The notes: generated from the letters alone by a model not told the origin. A stretch of 64,000 nucleotides of DNA from CALLVY01 sp937899855 (GCA_039820405.1 JBCBQC010000002.1:186001-250000); one strand, 5' to 3'; positions 51,206 to 60,731 are shown, counted from the stretch's first letter. Program-made: numbers and translations.

Positions 51206-52486
51206 CTAATTCAGCAGTTCAAAACGGGTGTAGGCCTGTAGGGCCGCGGGAATCCGAATTCCCTCCGGGGTCTGGTGGTTTTCGAGTAGCGAGGCCATGA
51301 TCCGGGCCAGGGCCAGGGCACTGCCGTTGAGCGTGTGGGCCAGGTGGGTCTTTTTGTCTGCCCCGCGGTAACGCAATTTCATCCGATTGCTCTGGTAGGT
51401 TTCGAAGTTCGATACCGAGCTGACCTCCAGCCACCTTTTTTGGGCGAGGGAATAGACCTCAAAATCAAAGGTGAGGGCCGAGGTGTGCCCCAGGTCCCCC
51501 CCGCACAGGCGCAGGATCCGGTAGGGCAATTCCAATTTTTGGAGCAGGCCTTCGACGTGCTGGAGCATGGCTTGGAGGGTATCGTAAGAGCGGTCGGGAT
51601 GCTCGATTTGAACGATTTCCACCTTGTCGAATTGGTGGACGCGGTTGAGGCCCCGGACGTGGGCACCGTAGGAGCCAGCCTCGCGGCGAAAACAGGGCGT
51701 GTAGCCACACAATTTGATGGGAAAATCGCCTTCCGCGAGGATGTCGCCACGGTACATGTTGGTGATGGGTACCTCGGCGGTGGGGATGAGGTAGAGCTCG
51801 TCGAGCGTAACGTGGTACATCTGTCCCTCCTTGTCGGGCAATTGGCCGGTACCGCGGGCCGAGTCGGCATTGACCAGGTGGGGGGGGATGATCTCTTCGT
51901 AACCAGCGGCGTGGGCTTCGTCGAGGAAAAAATTGATCAGGGCGCGTTGCAGCTTGGCGCCTTTGCCCCGGTAGAGGGGAAAGCCCGATCCGGTCAGCTT
52001 GGTGCCCAATTCGAGGTCAAAAATTTGGTATTTCTTGGCCAATTCCCAGTGGGGCAGCGCCGAGGCGGGCAGCTCGGGGAAGGCTTCGGTCCAGTCCTGA
52101 TACACCTCGTTGTCTTCATCCGTATTGCCGGCGGGTACCGAGGGGTGGGGTACGTTGGGCAAGGTCAGCAGGGTCTGTTCCAGCTCGGCTTTGACGCTTT
52201 GGAGTTGTTCTTGTAGCTGGCCCGAGGCGGCCTTGGCTTCCGCCACTTTGGCCTTTAGCTGGTCGCCTTCGGCGCGTTGGCCAGACTTGTACAGGGCTCC
52301 GATTTGCTTGGACAATTGCTTGCCCTCGGCCAGGAGGTCGTCCAGTTGTTTTTGCGTCGCCTTGCGTTGGTCGTCCAGGGCGATGATGCGATCCACTATT
52401 GCGAGTTCTTCGTCGGGATAATTGCGGGTTTTCAAACCTGCGATAACCCGGTCTTGGTGCTCCCGGATGAAGCTGAGTACTAACAT
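51206..52486 (-). CDS. serS: seryl-tRNA synthetase
   Basis: A 426-residue class II synthetase. The N-terminal long coiled coil (about 30-110) binds the extra arm of tRNA-Ser. Motif 1 and 2 regions appear as GSGFPLYRGKGAKLQRALINF and CFRREAGSYGAHVRGLNRVHQF, and motif 3 as HTLNGSALALARIMASLLEN. The ORF extends 24 codons further, but the ATG at 52486 (MLVLSFIREHQDRVI) is the family start. It is divergent from rho. Confidence 0.98.
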   Translation of the reverse strand: MLVLSFIREHQDRVIAGLKTRNYPDEELAIVDRIIALDDQRKATQKQLDDLLAEGKQLSKQIGALYKSGQRAEGDQLKAKVAEAKAASGQLQEQLQSVKAELEQTLLTLPNVPHPSVPAGNTDEDNEVYQDWTEAFPELPASALPHWELAKKYQIFDLELGTKLTGSGFPLYRGKGAKLQRALINFFLDEAHAAGYEEIIPPHLVNADSARGTGQLPDKEGQMYHVTLDELYLIPTAEVPITNMYRGDILAEGDFPIKLCGYTPCFRREAGSYGAHVRGLNRVHQFDKVEIVQIEHPDRSYDTLQAMLQHVEGLLQKLELPYRILRLCGGDLGHTSALTFDFEVYSLAQKRWLEVSSVSNFETYQSNRMKLRYRGADKKTHLAHTLNGSALALARIMASLLENHQTPEGIRIPAALQAYTRFELLN

Positions 52487-52653
52487 GTAAGTTGGAATTT
52501 TTGTGGTACAATAGGGAAAAAAGGTCAAAACCGCGACTTCCGTTCCCCTTACGGACAATTATTTTGGTATAATATGTGTTATAAATGGCATAAGAAACGG
52601 GTGAAGACCGGGTCGATTTGCAAGGCTGTGGAAAATTTTATGTTAATTTTTTG

Positions 52654-52683
52654 CAAAGATACTATTTGATATTTAAAAATAAA
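52654..52683 (-). promoter_or_regulatory. serS promoter
   Basis: On the minus strand TTTA (52683-52680, 3 of 4), an 18-base spacer and TATCTTTG (52661-52654). Confidence 0.55.
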
Positions 52684-52693
52684 CGTATTTTTG
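52665..52693 (+). promoter_or_regulatory. rho promoter
   Basis: TTTG (52665-52668), a 17-base spacer and TATTTTTG (52686-52693). It shares its span with the opposing serS promoter, so the two cannot be occupied together. Confidence 0.62.
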
Positions 52694-53045
52694 CTGCAGC
52701 AGAATAACTAAGCACGCCTGATTATTCAATCCTTCTAGATCAAGTAAGTTTTTTTTGCGTTTCTACTTCATCCAGTAGACCTCATCACGGGCTGATGATA
52801 TGGCAAATTCCACTTATCCCGGATCGGGTAAATGTCGTGACTTTCATTTTGGTGCAGCGCAGTACCGAAAAAGCCTTAGCCCCCACAACTCAATTCCACT
52901 AGAAAGGTTAAACGCGATCTTCCGACCATTGGCAAAAAGACCCAATCCCAATTTGTTATTCCCAACTTGAGAAAAGTACCGAAGCCATAATAAAGACAAA
53001 GAGAACAAGCACTATAAAGTAAAACCTCAAAATTGTACGAACGCA

Positions 53046-54980
53046 ATGTATGATATCAACCAGCTGAGAGAGATGCGAGTACCCAAATTACGGGAACTGG
53101 CCGAGCAGATGAGTATTAAAGGGTACAGGAAATTGAATAAGCTAGACTTGATCTACAAGATTTTGGACGAGCAAGCCGTAGCCGGTGGCAGCCCCGACGA
53201 AGGGGCGACAGAAGAACCCGAAGTGAACGAACCGGCAGCGACTGATTCCGATAGCCGAGGCGCCCAAACCGAATTCGACGACGACCAAAATAGCAATACC
53301 GAAGAGGAAGATGGGCCCGACGATCCCGGCGAAAAGCCAGAAAGACGGCGGCGAACCCGCAAGGTCATTTCCGTCGCCAGTGCCAAGGATCGGATGATGT
53401 ACAAGGACAAACCCACCAGCCGGGGCCGCCGCGGTGACTACGCTGACTCCAAATCCTCCAATGACAATCGCCCTCCCGTCGAACGACCAGAACGGCCCGA
53501 AAGACCAGAACGGCCAGAGCGACCAGAACGACCGGAACGCAAGGAACGGGCGGAAAGACCTGAGCGGACGGAAAGACAGGAGAGACCGGAACGGCCCGAG
53601 CGCTCCGAAAGACCGGAACGGCCCGAGCGTCAGGAACGGCCCGAGCGTCAGGAACGGCCCGAACGACCGGAAAGATCCGAACGTCCCGAACGCGACTTCC
53701 GCGAAGGCCGCGACTTCCGGGATCGCGATCGCGATCGCGACCACAAATACAACAATCAAAATCAGGGCCCCGACCACAACAAAGGGAATACCAACCCCAA
53801 CGGTAACAAATCCCGTTCGCAAGAGCCCAACTCCGAGCGTCAAAAGTTCAACATCGAACTGGACGGCATCATCGAAGGCGAGGGTATCCTCGAAATGATG
53901 CCCGACGGCTACGGCTTTTTGCGCTCCGCAGATTACAACTACCTCACTTCTCCCGATGATATCTACGTCTCCCCTTCCCAAATCAAGCTGTTTGGCCTGA
54001 AGACGGGGGATACCGTCAAGGGAGCCATTCGCCCCCCCAAGGAGGGTGAAAAATATTTTGCCCTCCTCCGGGTTTCAAAAATCAACGGCCTCGATCCCAA
54101 AGACATCCGCGATCGCGTCCCCTTTGAATACCTGACCCCGCTCTTCCCCGACGAAAAATTTGAATTGGCTTCCTCCCCAACCGGCCGCGACTACGGCCCC
54201 CGGATGATCGACCTGTTCACCCCCATCGGTAAGGGACAACGGGGCTTGATTGTGGCCCAACCCAAAACGGGTAAGACCTTCCTACTCAAGGACCTGGCCA
54301 ATGCCATTTCCAAAAACCAGCCCGAATGCTACATGATGGTACTGCTGGTGGACGAACGCCCGGAAGAAGTCACCGATATGCGGCGGAGTGTCAATGCAGA
54401 AGTAGTGGCCTCCACCTTTGATGAGCCCGCTGACAACCACGTTCGCGTGGCGGGGATCGTCCTCGAAAAGGCCAAACGCCTGGTCGAATGCGGCCACGAT
54501 GTCGTCATTCTTCTGGACTCCATCACCCGTCTGGCGCGGGCTTACAATACCGTGGCCCCGGCCAGTGGAAAGGTACTCTCGGGAGGTGTGGAAGCCAACG
54601 CCCTGCACAAGCCCAAGAAGTTTTTTGGAGCCGCGCGGAACATCGAAAACGGTGGCTCCCTCACCATCCTCGCCACGGCCCTCATCGATACGGGATCGAA
54701 GATGGATGGTGTGATCTTCGAAGAATTCAAGGGTACGGGTAATATGGAACTCCAGTTGGATCGCAACCTGGCCAACCGCCGCCTCTACCCCGCCGTCGAC
54801 CTCACCAAGTCGAGTACGCGCCGAGAAGACCTGCTCCTGGATCGGGATACCCTCCAACGGATGATCATCCTGCGCAAACACCTGGCGGATATGAAACCGG
54901 AAGAGGCCATGCAGTTTTTGCTCAAGTACTTCCGCGATACCAGCAGCAATGCCGAGTTTTTGACCTCGATGAATGGCTAA
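53046..54980 (+). CDS. rho: transcription termination factor Rho with Arg-Glu-Pro-rich insertion
   Basis: A 644-residue hexameric RNA helicase, about 225 residues longer than E. coli Rho. The N-terminal Rho-N helix bundle is at 1-48 (RVPKLRELAEQMSIKGYRKL). Residues about 50-265 are low-complexity: an acidic part, then about 24 ERP/SERP/QERP-type triplets (146-216), then an Arg/Asp and Asn/Gly-rich tail. The cold-shock-like RNA-binding domain follows (ILEMMPDGYGFLRS), then the RecA-type ATPase with Walker A PKTGKT at 406-411, the DERPEEVTDM segment and the DSITRLARAYN loop (491-501). The insertion is probably disordered. The leader is unusually long. Confidence 0.97.
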   Translation: MYDINQLREMRVPKLRELAEQMSIKGYRKLNKLDLIYKILDEQAVAGGSPDEGATEEPEVNEPAATDSDSRGAQTEFDDDQNSNTEEEDGPDDPGEKPERRRRTRKVISVASAKDRMMYKDKPTSRGRRGDYADSKSSNDNRPPVERPERPERPERPERPERPERKERAERPERTERQERPERPERSERPERPERQERPERQERPERPERSERPERDFREGRDFRDRDRDRDHKYNNQNQGPDHNKGNTNPNGNKSRSQEPNSERQKFNIELDGIIEGEGILEMMPDGYGFLRSADYNYLTSPDDIYVSPSQIKLFGLKTGDTVKGAIRPPKEGEKYFALLRVSKINGLDPKDIRDRVPFEYLTPLFPDEKFELASSPTGRDYGPRMIDLFTPIGKGQRGLIVAQPKTGKTFLLKDLANAISKNQPECYMMVLLVDERPEEVTDMRRSVNAEVVASTFDEPADNHVRVAGIVLEKAKRLVECGHDVVILLDSITRLARAYNTVAPASGKVLSGGVEANALHKPKKFFGAARNIENGGSLTILATALIDTGSKMDGVIFEEFKGTGNMELQLDRNLANRRLYPAVDLTKSSTRREDLLLDRDTLQRMIILRKHLADMKPEEAMQFLLKYFRDTSSNAEFLTSMNG

Positions 54981-55014
54981 ACCACTCGGGGCCTACCGAT
55001 AAATCGCTAGAAAA

Positions 55015-55046
55015 ATTGGCTAATTCGTAAAATACCCTTACCTTTG
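55015..55046 (+). promoter_or_regulatory. rpmH promoter
   Basis: ATTG (55015-55018, 3 of 4), a 20-base spacer and TACCTTTG (55039-55046). Transcription would begin near 55052, about 37 nt before the rpmH ATG. Confidence 0.6.
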
Positions 55047-55088
55047 TCGGGCTTTTGAAAAGCGTGATTTTTTAAAGATTACAGTACA

Positions 55089-55244
55089 ATGAAAAGAACT
55101 TATCAACCTTCGAAAAGAAAGCGGGTCAACAAGCACGGCTTCCGCAGCCGCATGAGCAGCAAGAATGGCCGCCGCGTACTGGCGCGCCGTCGGGCCAAAG
55201 GCCGTCATAAGCTCAGCGTATCGGATGACAAACACGTGAAGTAA
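55089..55244 (+). CDS. rpmH: 50S ribosomal protein L34
   Basis: A 51-residue basic protein of the large ribosomal subunit. It begins MKRTYQPSKRKRVNKHGF and continues with RMSSKNGRRVLARRRAKGRH, the L34 signature. The short acidic tail (SVSDDKHVK) is a typical Bacteroidota end. The rnpA gene follows 5 bp later, the common rpmH-rnpA order. Confidence 0.97.
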   Translation: MKRTYQPSKRKRVNKHGFRSRMSSKNGRRVLARRRAKGRHKLSVSDDKHVK

Positions 55245-55249
55245 GATTT

Positions 55250-55645
55250 TTGACCCCATTCGCCTTCCACACCGAAGAACGGTTGAAAAGCCACCAAATA
55301 ATAGGCTCTCTTTTTCAAGAGGGCCTCTCCTTTTCCATTTATCCCCTACGCGTCATCTGGCGCCCCCTGACGGAGCCCAATGGCTCCTTTCCCGCCCAAT
55401 TTGCCCTCACGGTACCCCGACGGGCTTTTAAAAGAGCCGTCGACCGCAACCAACTTCGGCGCCGCATTCGCGAAGCCTACCGGCTCCACAAGCCTCACTT
55501 TTACCGACAACTCCCCGCGGATCAGGACCAACAGCTTGCCCTGATGGTCATCTATACGGCCCGCGAAGCCCTCCCCTACGCCGTCATCGAACGCTCCATG
55601 AAGCGTCTGCTCAAACGCTTGGCCCGTCAGGTGGCCAAATCCTAG
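55250..55645 (+). CDS. rnpA: ribonuclease P protein component
   Basis: A 131-residue RNA-binding protein that assists the RNase P RNA in maturing tRNA 5' ends. The diagnostic RNQLRRRIREAYRL helix (the RNR motif) and the preceding FALTVPRRAFKRAVDRN segment are clear. The only plausible start is TTG at 55250, five bases after the rpmH stop; no in-frame ATG occurs before the conserved region. It is closely coupled to rpmH. Confidence 0.93.
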   Translation: MTPFAFHTEERLKSHQIIGSLFQEGLSFSIYPLRVIWRPLTEPNGSFPAQFALTVPRRAFKRAVDRNQLRRRIREAYRLHKPHFYRQLPADQDQQLALMVIYTAREALPYAVIERSMKRLLKRLARQVAKS

Positions 55646-55745
55646 GCTCCGATTCAGCTCACTTTTCCGACGATTCAAGCGATTTTCTGGACAATTCCAG
55701 CGAGATTAGGTATCTTTTGTTGGGATTTATACTAAACTTTGTCGG

Positions 55746-56816
55746 ATGTTGTCCTTCAGAAAAATACTCGGTTTTAACGACTGGTGGCTGATGATCGTCG
55801 GGATTCCCATCGCGGCCCTCATCATCACGTCCATCCTGTTCAACGAGGTGCTCCGCGATTTCTCCAGTATGACGTTTTCGCGCTGCGTTCTCGTCTCTAT
55901 GGTGTACACCACCGTTTATTGGCTGTCCTTCAGGGCGGTATTCGTACTGGTTCGCTTTTGGTTTCCAGGCCACCAGAATACCGTGATGAGGATCTGGATT
56001 CAGACGGCCTTTATCTTCGTCACCTACTTCGGACTGCGCACGCTACTCAAACTGACCATCCACGAGCCCCTCCACGCCTTTTCCGGTACCAAAGGCGTCC
56101 CGGATACGGCCCTCGAACCAGTGAGTACCCTCATCCTGACCTTTTTGATCCTGGCCATTTACGAAGGGGTCTATTTTTTCAACTTGCTCAATCAGTCGAT
56201 CGTAGAACGGGAGAAATTGCAACGCGCTCACGTACAATCCCAATTGGAAGGACTAAAAAATCAGGTGAACCCCCACTTTCTCTTCAACAGCCTCAACACG
56301 CTGGCTCAACTGATCCCCGAAGACCGCAACAAGGCGGTACGTTTTGTACAAAAGCTGTCCAAATCCTACCGCTACATCCTCGAAATCCGCGACGAAAAGT
56401 TGATCTGCCTCGAGGATGAGCTCGACTTTCTTAAAGCCTTTGTCTTTCTACTTCGCGAGCGTTTTGGCGATAATCTACAGGTCGACGTGAGGATTGCCAA
56501 GGATCAACTCCGCGCTAAAGTGGTCCCCCTCTCCCTCCAACTCCTGGTGGAAAACGCCATCAAACACAACATCATCTCCAAAGCCCGCCCGCTGCACATT
56601 TCGATCTACCAAGACGGAGAACATTTGATCGTCAAGAATAACCTACAGCTGAAAAAACAGGTGATCAACTCAACGGGAATGGGCTTGGAAAACATCAAAA
56701 AGCGCTATCGTTTTTACTCGGATGAATCGGTACAGATCGAATCGACAGAGAAGGAGTTTATCGTGGCCCTTCCCCTCATCCGCTCCGAAAAATTACTACT
56801 CTCCCCGACGACCTAA
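55746..56816 (+). CDS. LytS-family sensor histidine kinase
   Basis: A 356-residue membrane sensor. Four hydrophobic helices (about 12-35, 43-62, 79-98, 118-140) have no separate sensor domain. A short coiled coil leads to the His_kinase domain with the phosphoacceptor region QVNPHFLFNSLNTLAQL and the ATP-binding N box LLVENAIKHNI, ending with a G box GMGLENIKKRYRFY. It pairs with the LytTR regulator 4 bp downstream. The signal is unknown. Confidence 0.95.
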   Translation: MLSFRKILGFNDWWLMIVGIPIAALIITSILFNEVLRDFSSMTFSRCVLVSMVYTTVYWLSFRAVFVLVRFWFPGHQNTVMRIWIQTAFIFVTYFGLRTLLKLTIHEPLHAFSGTKGVPDTALEPVSTLILTFLILAIYEGVYFFNLLNQSIVEREKLQRAHVQSQLEGLKNQVNPHFLFNSLNTLAQLIPEDRNKAVRFVQKLSKSYRYILEIRDEKLICLEDELDFLKAFVFLLRERFGDNLQVDVRIAKDQLRAKVVPLSLQLLVENAIKHNIISKARPLHISIYQDGEHLIVKNNLQLKKQVINSTGMGLENIKKRYRFYSDESVQIESTEKEFIVALPLIRSEKLLLSPTT

Positions 56817-56820
56817 ACTT

Positions 56821-57579
56821 ATGGACATCCTCATCATCGAAGACGAATTGCCCGCCGCTCGGCGACTCCGCACCCTGATCGGCCAACAAAACCAAGCCAC
56901 CAATATCCTGGAAGTGATCGATAGCGTCGAAGGAGCCGTCGAATGGCTACGCGCAAAACCCAAGGCCGATTTAATTTTTATGGACATCCAACTGGCCGAT
57001 GGCTTGAGCTTCGATATTTTCAATCAGGTCGAAGTAAAGGCGCCCGTTATTTTCACCACGGCTTTTGATCAGTACGCGCTCAAAGCCTTCAAGGTCAACA
57101 GCGTCGATTACCTCCTCAAACCCATCGATCCTCAGGAACTCCAACTGGCCTTCGACAAGTACCAACGTCACTACCAAGCCAACGCAGTGTACGACTATCA
57201 GTCGATTCGCCAATTGATGGAGCAAATGGTCAGTCGCAAGTACAAGGAGCGGTTCTTGGTAAAGATGGGCCAGCAACTCAGCTACCTACCCGTCGAGCGC
57301 ATCGCCTATTTCTATTCCGAAGACGGCTTGGTACACGCCCTGGACCAAAAAGGCAAACGCTACATCATCGACTTTACGCTCGATCAGTTGGAGGAGGCTT
57401 TACAACCCAACGATTTCTTCCGCATCAATCGCAAAATCGTCACTGGACTCCGGGCCATTCACAAGATTCACACCTACTTCAACAGCCGCCTCAAATTGGA
57501 GCTCCAGCCCTCCGTTCTGGAAGAAGTCATCGTCAGTCGGGATCGGGTACAGGCTTTCAAACAGTGGCTGGATAAATAG
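56821..57579 (+). CDS. LytTR-family response regulator
   Basis: A 252-residue DNA-binding regulator. The receiver domain opens MDILIIEDELPAARRLRTLI; the phosphoacceptor Asp lies in ADLIFMDIQLADGLSF, and FTTAFDQYALKAFKVNSVDYLLKPI gives the Thr-Ala and conserved Lys. A LytTR DNA-binding domain occupies the C-terminal 100 residues (RFLVKMGQQLSYLPVERI to EEVIVSRDRVQAFKQWL). The start is the ATG four bases after the kinase stop; an ORF from an upstream codon would overlap the kinase. Confidence 0.96.
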   Translation: MDILIIEDELPAARRLRTLIGQQNQATNILEVIDSVEGAVEWLRAKPKADLIFMDIQLADGLSFDIFNQVEVKAPVIFTTAFDQYALKAFKVNSVDYLLKPIDPQELQLAFDKYQRHYQANAVYDYQSIRQLMEQMVSRKYKERFLVKMGQQLSYLPVERIAYFYSEDGLVHALDQKGKRYIIDFTLDQLEEALQPNDFFRINRKIVTGLRAIHKIHTYFNSRLKLELQPSVLEEVIVSRDRVQAFKQWLDK

Positions 57580-57593
57580 CGGAAGACGGGAAA

Positions 57594-60500
57594 TTAATCG
57601 TCGAGGGCCTCTACCTCGCGATCGCTAAAGCTGTCCTGCGGAATGTTGTGCTGGACAAAACTACACCAGGGGCAACTCTTCTCCCCACAGCCCTCGTAAA
57701 ATTCCTGCGCCAAAATTTTCTGGTAGGTTTCGCGGATCAACCGGCGCAGCAAATCCTGCCCTTCCCGATCGAGCCCCACCCGTACTTCGGGAAAGTATCC
57801 CTTCGCATCGGGTTCCAAATAGCTGATCACCCCCGTTTCTACACTGCGCTGCTTCTGCTGGGCCTCGTACAGCAACTTGTAAAAGTGCAGCTGGCGCCAG
57901 TAAATACCGCCGAGTGGCTCGGACGGTCGGGGCCCCCGGACCTTTTTGGCCACGTGACTTCCCGTTTTGTAATCCACGATGACCGCTTTTTTCTCCATGG
58001 ACAAGTCCAGTTTATCGATCGTTCCCACCACGGGCACGCCATCAATTTCAAGATGGAGAAAACTTTGCTCCACCTGCGCCGCCACTGTCCACCCCGCTTC
58101 GTGCTGCTGGTAGTACCGGCGTAAAAACTGTCGGCCCAGATCCAGTCGGTGCCGAAATTCGGTGGCCGTAAAGAAGCCTTCCTGGCGATAAAGCTCCTCT
58201 ACGTAGAAGCCAACGAAGGCATCCACGTCCGGTCGTTCGGCCTCGGGTGCTTGTTGCCAGCGATCGAAAAGCCGACGCAGGGCAAAGTGCATGGCCGTAC
58301 CAAAAGCCGCGGAGGGGCTAGACACGGTGGGGACCCGCAGGATGTGTTCGTAGAAAAAGCTGAGGGGACAGCGCAGGAACTGGTTCAGACTGGAAATGCT
58401 AAGGGCAAAATCCTCAAGTAGCAGCGCTACTTGGTCGCGATCGAGCCGGGGCACAAAGGGTTTGCGCTGTTCCTTTAGCAGCAAGACTTGGGCTTCCAGT
58501 AGGGGCGCATCCGCCAGCTGGCGAAGCTCTCCGCGGAGGTCCGTCCCTTCCTGAATCTCTTGTACAAAGCGACAGGGATTGATGGCCTTGCCCCGCGTAT
58601 CGCGCTGGCTGTAGGAAAGGTGCAGAAACTCCTTCGCCCGGGTCATGGCGACGTAGAACAAGCGACGGCGGGCCTCCATGGCGTCTTCCTCGCCGGAGAG
58701 GGTCAGGGTGTCGGGAAAGGTAAAACGCTGGGCATTGGTCCGGCGCGGTTCCCAGGATTTGGCGGTACAATCGAGGAGAAAAACGTAGCGAAATTCCAGC
58801 CCCTTAGAGCTGTGGGCCGTCAGCAGGTGGACTCCCTCTCCCGCCCGGATGCTTTTTTGCAGGCGAACCGGTAGGCGGTTGGCATCCATCCGCTGGAGGG
58901 TCTCCACAAAGCCGGGGAGCCGCAAGCGGGGCCGCCGGTCGGTTTCCCGCTTGACAAACTCGCTAAAGGTATGCAGTTGCTGTAGCAACCAACTGCGATC
59001 GGGGTCGTTCAGGACTTGGCGCAACATCCCACTGCGATTGACCAGTCGTTCGACCAGGAGTGGTAGGGGATCGTTGCTGCCCTCCGTCAGCAGGGTTTCC
59101 AGCAGTTCGGAAAAGCGGAGGAGGGGTTCTGGCTGACGAATACCGAGGGAATGGAGCAGCTTTTCGCCGCCAATCAAATCGCGCCAGGCCGGCCGCTGCT
59201 GGTAGTCCTGCTTTGCTTGGTAAAGGCTAAGCTGGGCCAAAGCGCGGGCCTCGATACCGAGGAAAGAAAAATGGAGAATGGGAAAGAGTTGGGCCTCCCC
59301 ACTGTAAGGCGATTGGCGTTCGGCGTGGAGGTATTCCAGCAGTTGTCGCAGTTGGATGATGAGTGGCAAGTCCAGTACATTGACCTGGCGCTTGGTGTTG
59401 TAAGGGATCCCCTTCTTTTCCAACAGCTGGACGAGGTTGGCGGCCTGTTGGTGCTTGGCGTAGATGATGGCCACCTCGTCCAGCGAGACCCCCCGATCGC
59501 GCAGGGCGGTGACTTGGGCGGCGATATCGGTATCCTCGTGGATCCGGTTGGGGTAAACGACCAACTGCGGCCGCACCTCCGACCGGGCAAAATTGGGGTG
59601 GCGAGCCACGAGGTGTTTTTGTAGCTTGGGCAATTGCTGGATCAGGCGGTGCTCGTTTTGGCCGATGAGGGCTTGGGCGGCATCCAGGAGGTGCTGGGAG
59701 GAGCGGTAGTTATCCTTGAGCAGCACCAGCTGTAAATCGCTTTGATAATCGTGGTAAAAGTCCATCAGATTCTTCAAACGGGCTCCCTGAAATTCGTAGA
59801 TCGACTGATCGTCGTCCCCCACGATGAACAGGTTGGGATTGGCCCAGTAGCGCACCAATTGCTGAATGATGCGGTTTTGCGAACCGTTGGTATCCTGGTA
59901 TTCGTCGATCAAAAAGTAAAGGAACTGTTCCTGATAAGTACGGAGCAAGGCCTCGTCCTCCTCAAAGGCGTCGAGTACCCAGAGGATCATGTCTTCGAAG
60001 TCGTAACGGCGGTACTGCCGCAGCAGCTCCTGAAAACGGGGGAATAGAGCCACCGCCGCCGACAGCCGCGCCATCTTTTCCCGAGCGGCCTCGATGCGGG
60101 CCGTCTTGGGCGATCCCTTGAGGTTGCCCCGACTGTTTTGCTGGTAGACGAATTCCTTCCGCCGGGGCAAATCCTCCACGTAATGCGCAATCCGCTCCTG
60201 AACGAAGTCGACCGTCCAGGCCTCCGACTTCATCCGTTTGAAGAGGTCGTACAGCTGTTTTTCGTAGAAATAGAGATCGGAGCGCCGCAACTTCAGGAGG
60301 TGGTTGCTGGGCAGATCGTCGATCAGACGGCGGACGATTTCGACGCGTTCCAGGTCACTCAGGGGCTCCAGGTCGTGTCGGCCGAAGCGTTCGAGGTTAT
60401 CCTGGATGATGGTATTGCAGAAGGAGTGGAAGGTGTAAATGGGGACGCGGTAGGCCTCGGGGCCGATAAAGCGGAGCAGCCGTTGCCGCATGGCGGCGAC

Positions 60501-60731
60501 ACCGGCGTCGGTGAAGGTCAGGCAGAGGATGTTGTTGGCCTGGGTGTCGGTGTCGAGCAGAATGCGACCGATGCGGGCGCTCAGGATGTGGGTTTTGCCC
60601 GTACCGGGGCCGGCCAGCACCAATACGGGGCCTTCGATTTGGGCGACGGCCTGGGCCTGCTCGGTATTGAGGTGTTCGAGCGCGCGGAGAAATTCTCCCT
60701 GGTATTGTTGTCGTCTTTTCTTTTTGGCCAT
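57594..60731 (-). CDS. UvrD-like helicase fused to a PD-(D/E)XK nuclease with Fe-S cysteines
   Basis: A 1045-residue DNA helicase-nuclease. The SF1 helicase core has Walker A LAGPGTGKTHILSARI (about 37), LIDEYQDTN (motif II, about 275), GDDDQSIYEFQGA (motif III/IV region) and a C-terminal helicase end TAHSSKGLEFRYVFL. The last 250 residues hold the nuclease: VDYKTGSH with the catalytic Asp and Lys of GTIDKLDLSMEKKAVIVDYK. Cys in FLRCPLSFFYE plus CGEKSCPWC near the end is the AddB-type 4Fe-4S pattern. One chain therefore joins AddA-type helicase with AddB-type nuclease marks; a role in recombinational repair is inferred. Confidence 0.93.
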   Translation of the reverse strand: MAKKKRRQQYQGEFLRALEHLNTEQAQAVAQIEGPVLVLAGPGTGKTHILSARIGRILLDTDTQANNILCLTFTDAGVAAMRQRLLRFIGPEAYRVPIYTFHSFCNTIIQDNLERFGRHDLEPLSDLERVEIVRRLIDDLPSNHLLKLRRSDLYFYEKQLYDLFKRMKSEAWTVDFVQERIAHYVEDLPRRKEFVYQQNSRGNLKGSPKTARIEAAREKMARLSAAVALFPRFQELLRQYRRYDFEDMILWVLDAFEEDEALLRTYQEQFLYFLIDEYQDTNGSQNRIIQQLVRYWANPNLFIVGDDDQSIYEFQGARLKNLMDFYHDYQSDLQLVLLKDNYRSSQHLLDAAQALIGQNEHRLIQQLPKLQKHLVARHPNFARSEVRPQLVVYPNRIHEDTDIAAQVTALRDRGVSLDEVAIIYAKHQQAANLVQLLEKKGIPYNTKRQVNVLDLPLIIQLRQLLEYLHAERQSPYSGEAQLFPILHFSFLGIEARALAQLSLYQAKQDYQQRPAWRDLIGGEKLLHSLGIRQPEPLLRFSELLETLLTEGSNDPLPLLVERLVNRSGMLRQVLNDPDRSWLLQQLHTFSEFVKRETDRRPRLRLPGFVETLQRMDANRLPVRLQKSIRAGEGVHLLTAHSSKGLEFRYVFLLDCTAKSWEPRRTNAQRFTFPDTLTLSGEEDAMEARRRLFYVAMTRAKEFLHLSYSQRDTRGKAINPCRFVQEIQEGTDLRGELRQLADAPLLEAQVLLLKEQRKPFVPRLDRDQVALLLEDFALSISSLNQFLRCPLSFFYEHILRVPTVSSPSAAFGTAMHFALRRLFDRWQQAPEAERPDVDAFVGFYVEELYRQEGFFTATEFRHRLDLGRQFLRRYYQQHEAGWTVAAQVEQSFLHLEIDGVPVVGTIDKLDLSMEKKAVIVDYKTGSHVAKKVRGPRPSEPLGGIYWRQLHFYKLLYEAQQKQRSVETGVISYLEPDAKGYFPEVRVGLDREGQDLLRRLIRETYQKILAQEFYEGCGEKSCPWCSFVQHNIPQDSFSDREVEALDD

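Larger units (their letters stand above)
52487..53045. other. 559-bp divergent region between serS and rho with two overlapping promoters
   Basis: A leftward promoter (52654-52683) and a rightward promoter (52665-52693) interlock. From the rightward start (about 52699) to the rho ATG a leader of about 345 nt remains, with no ORF that I would call. From the leftward start the serS leader is about 160 nt. Confidence 0.55.
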
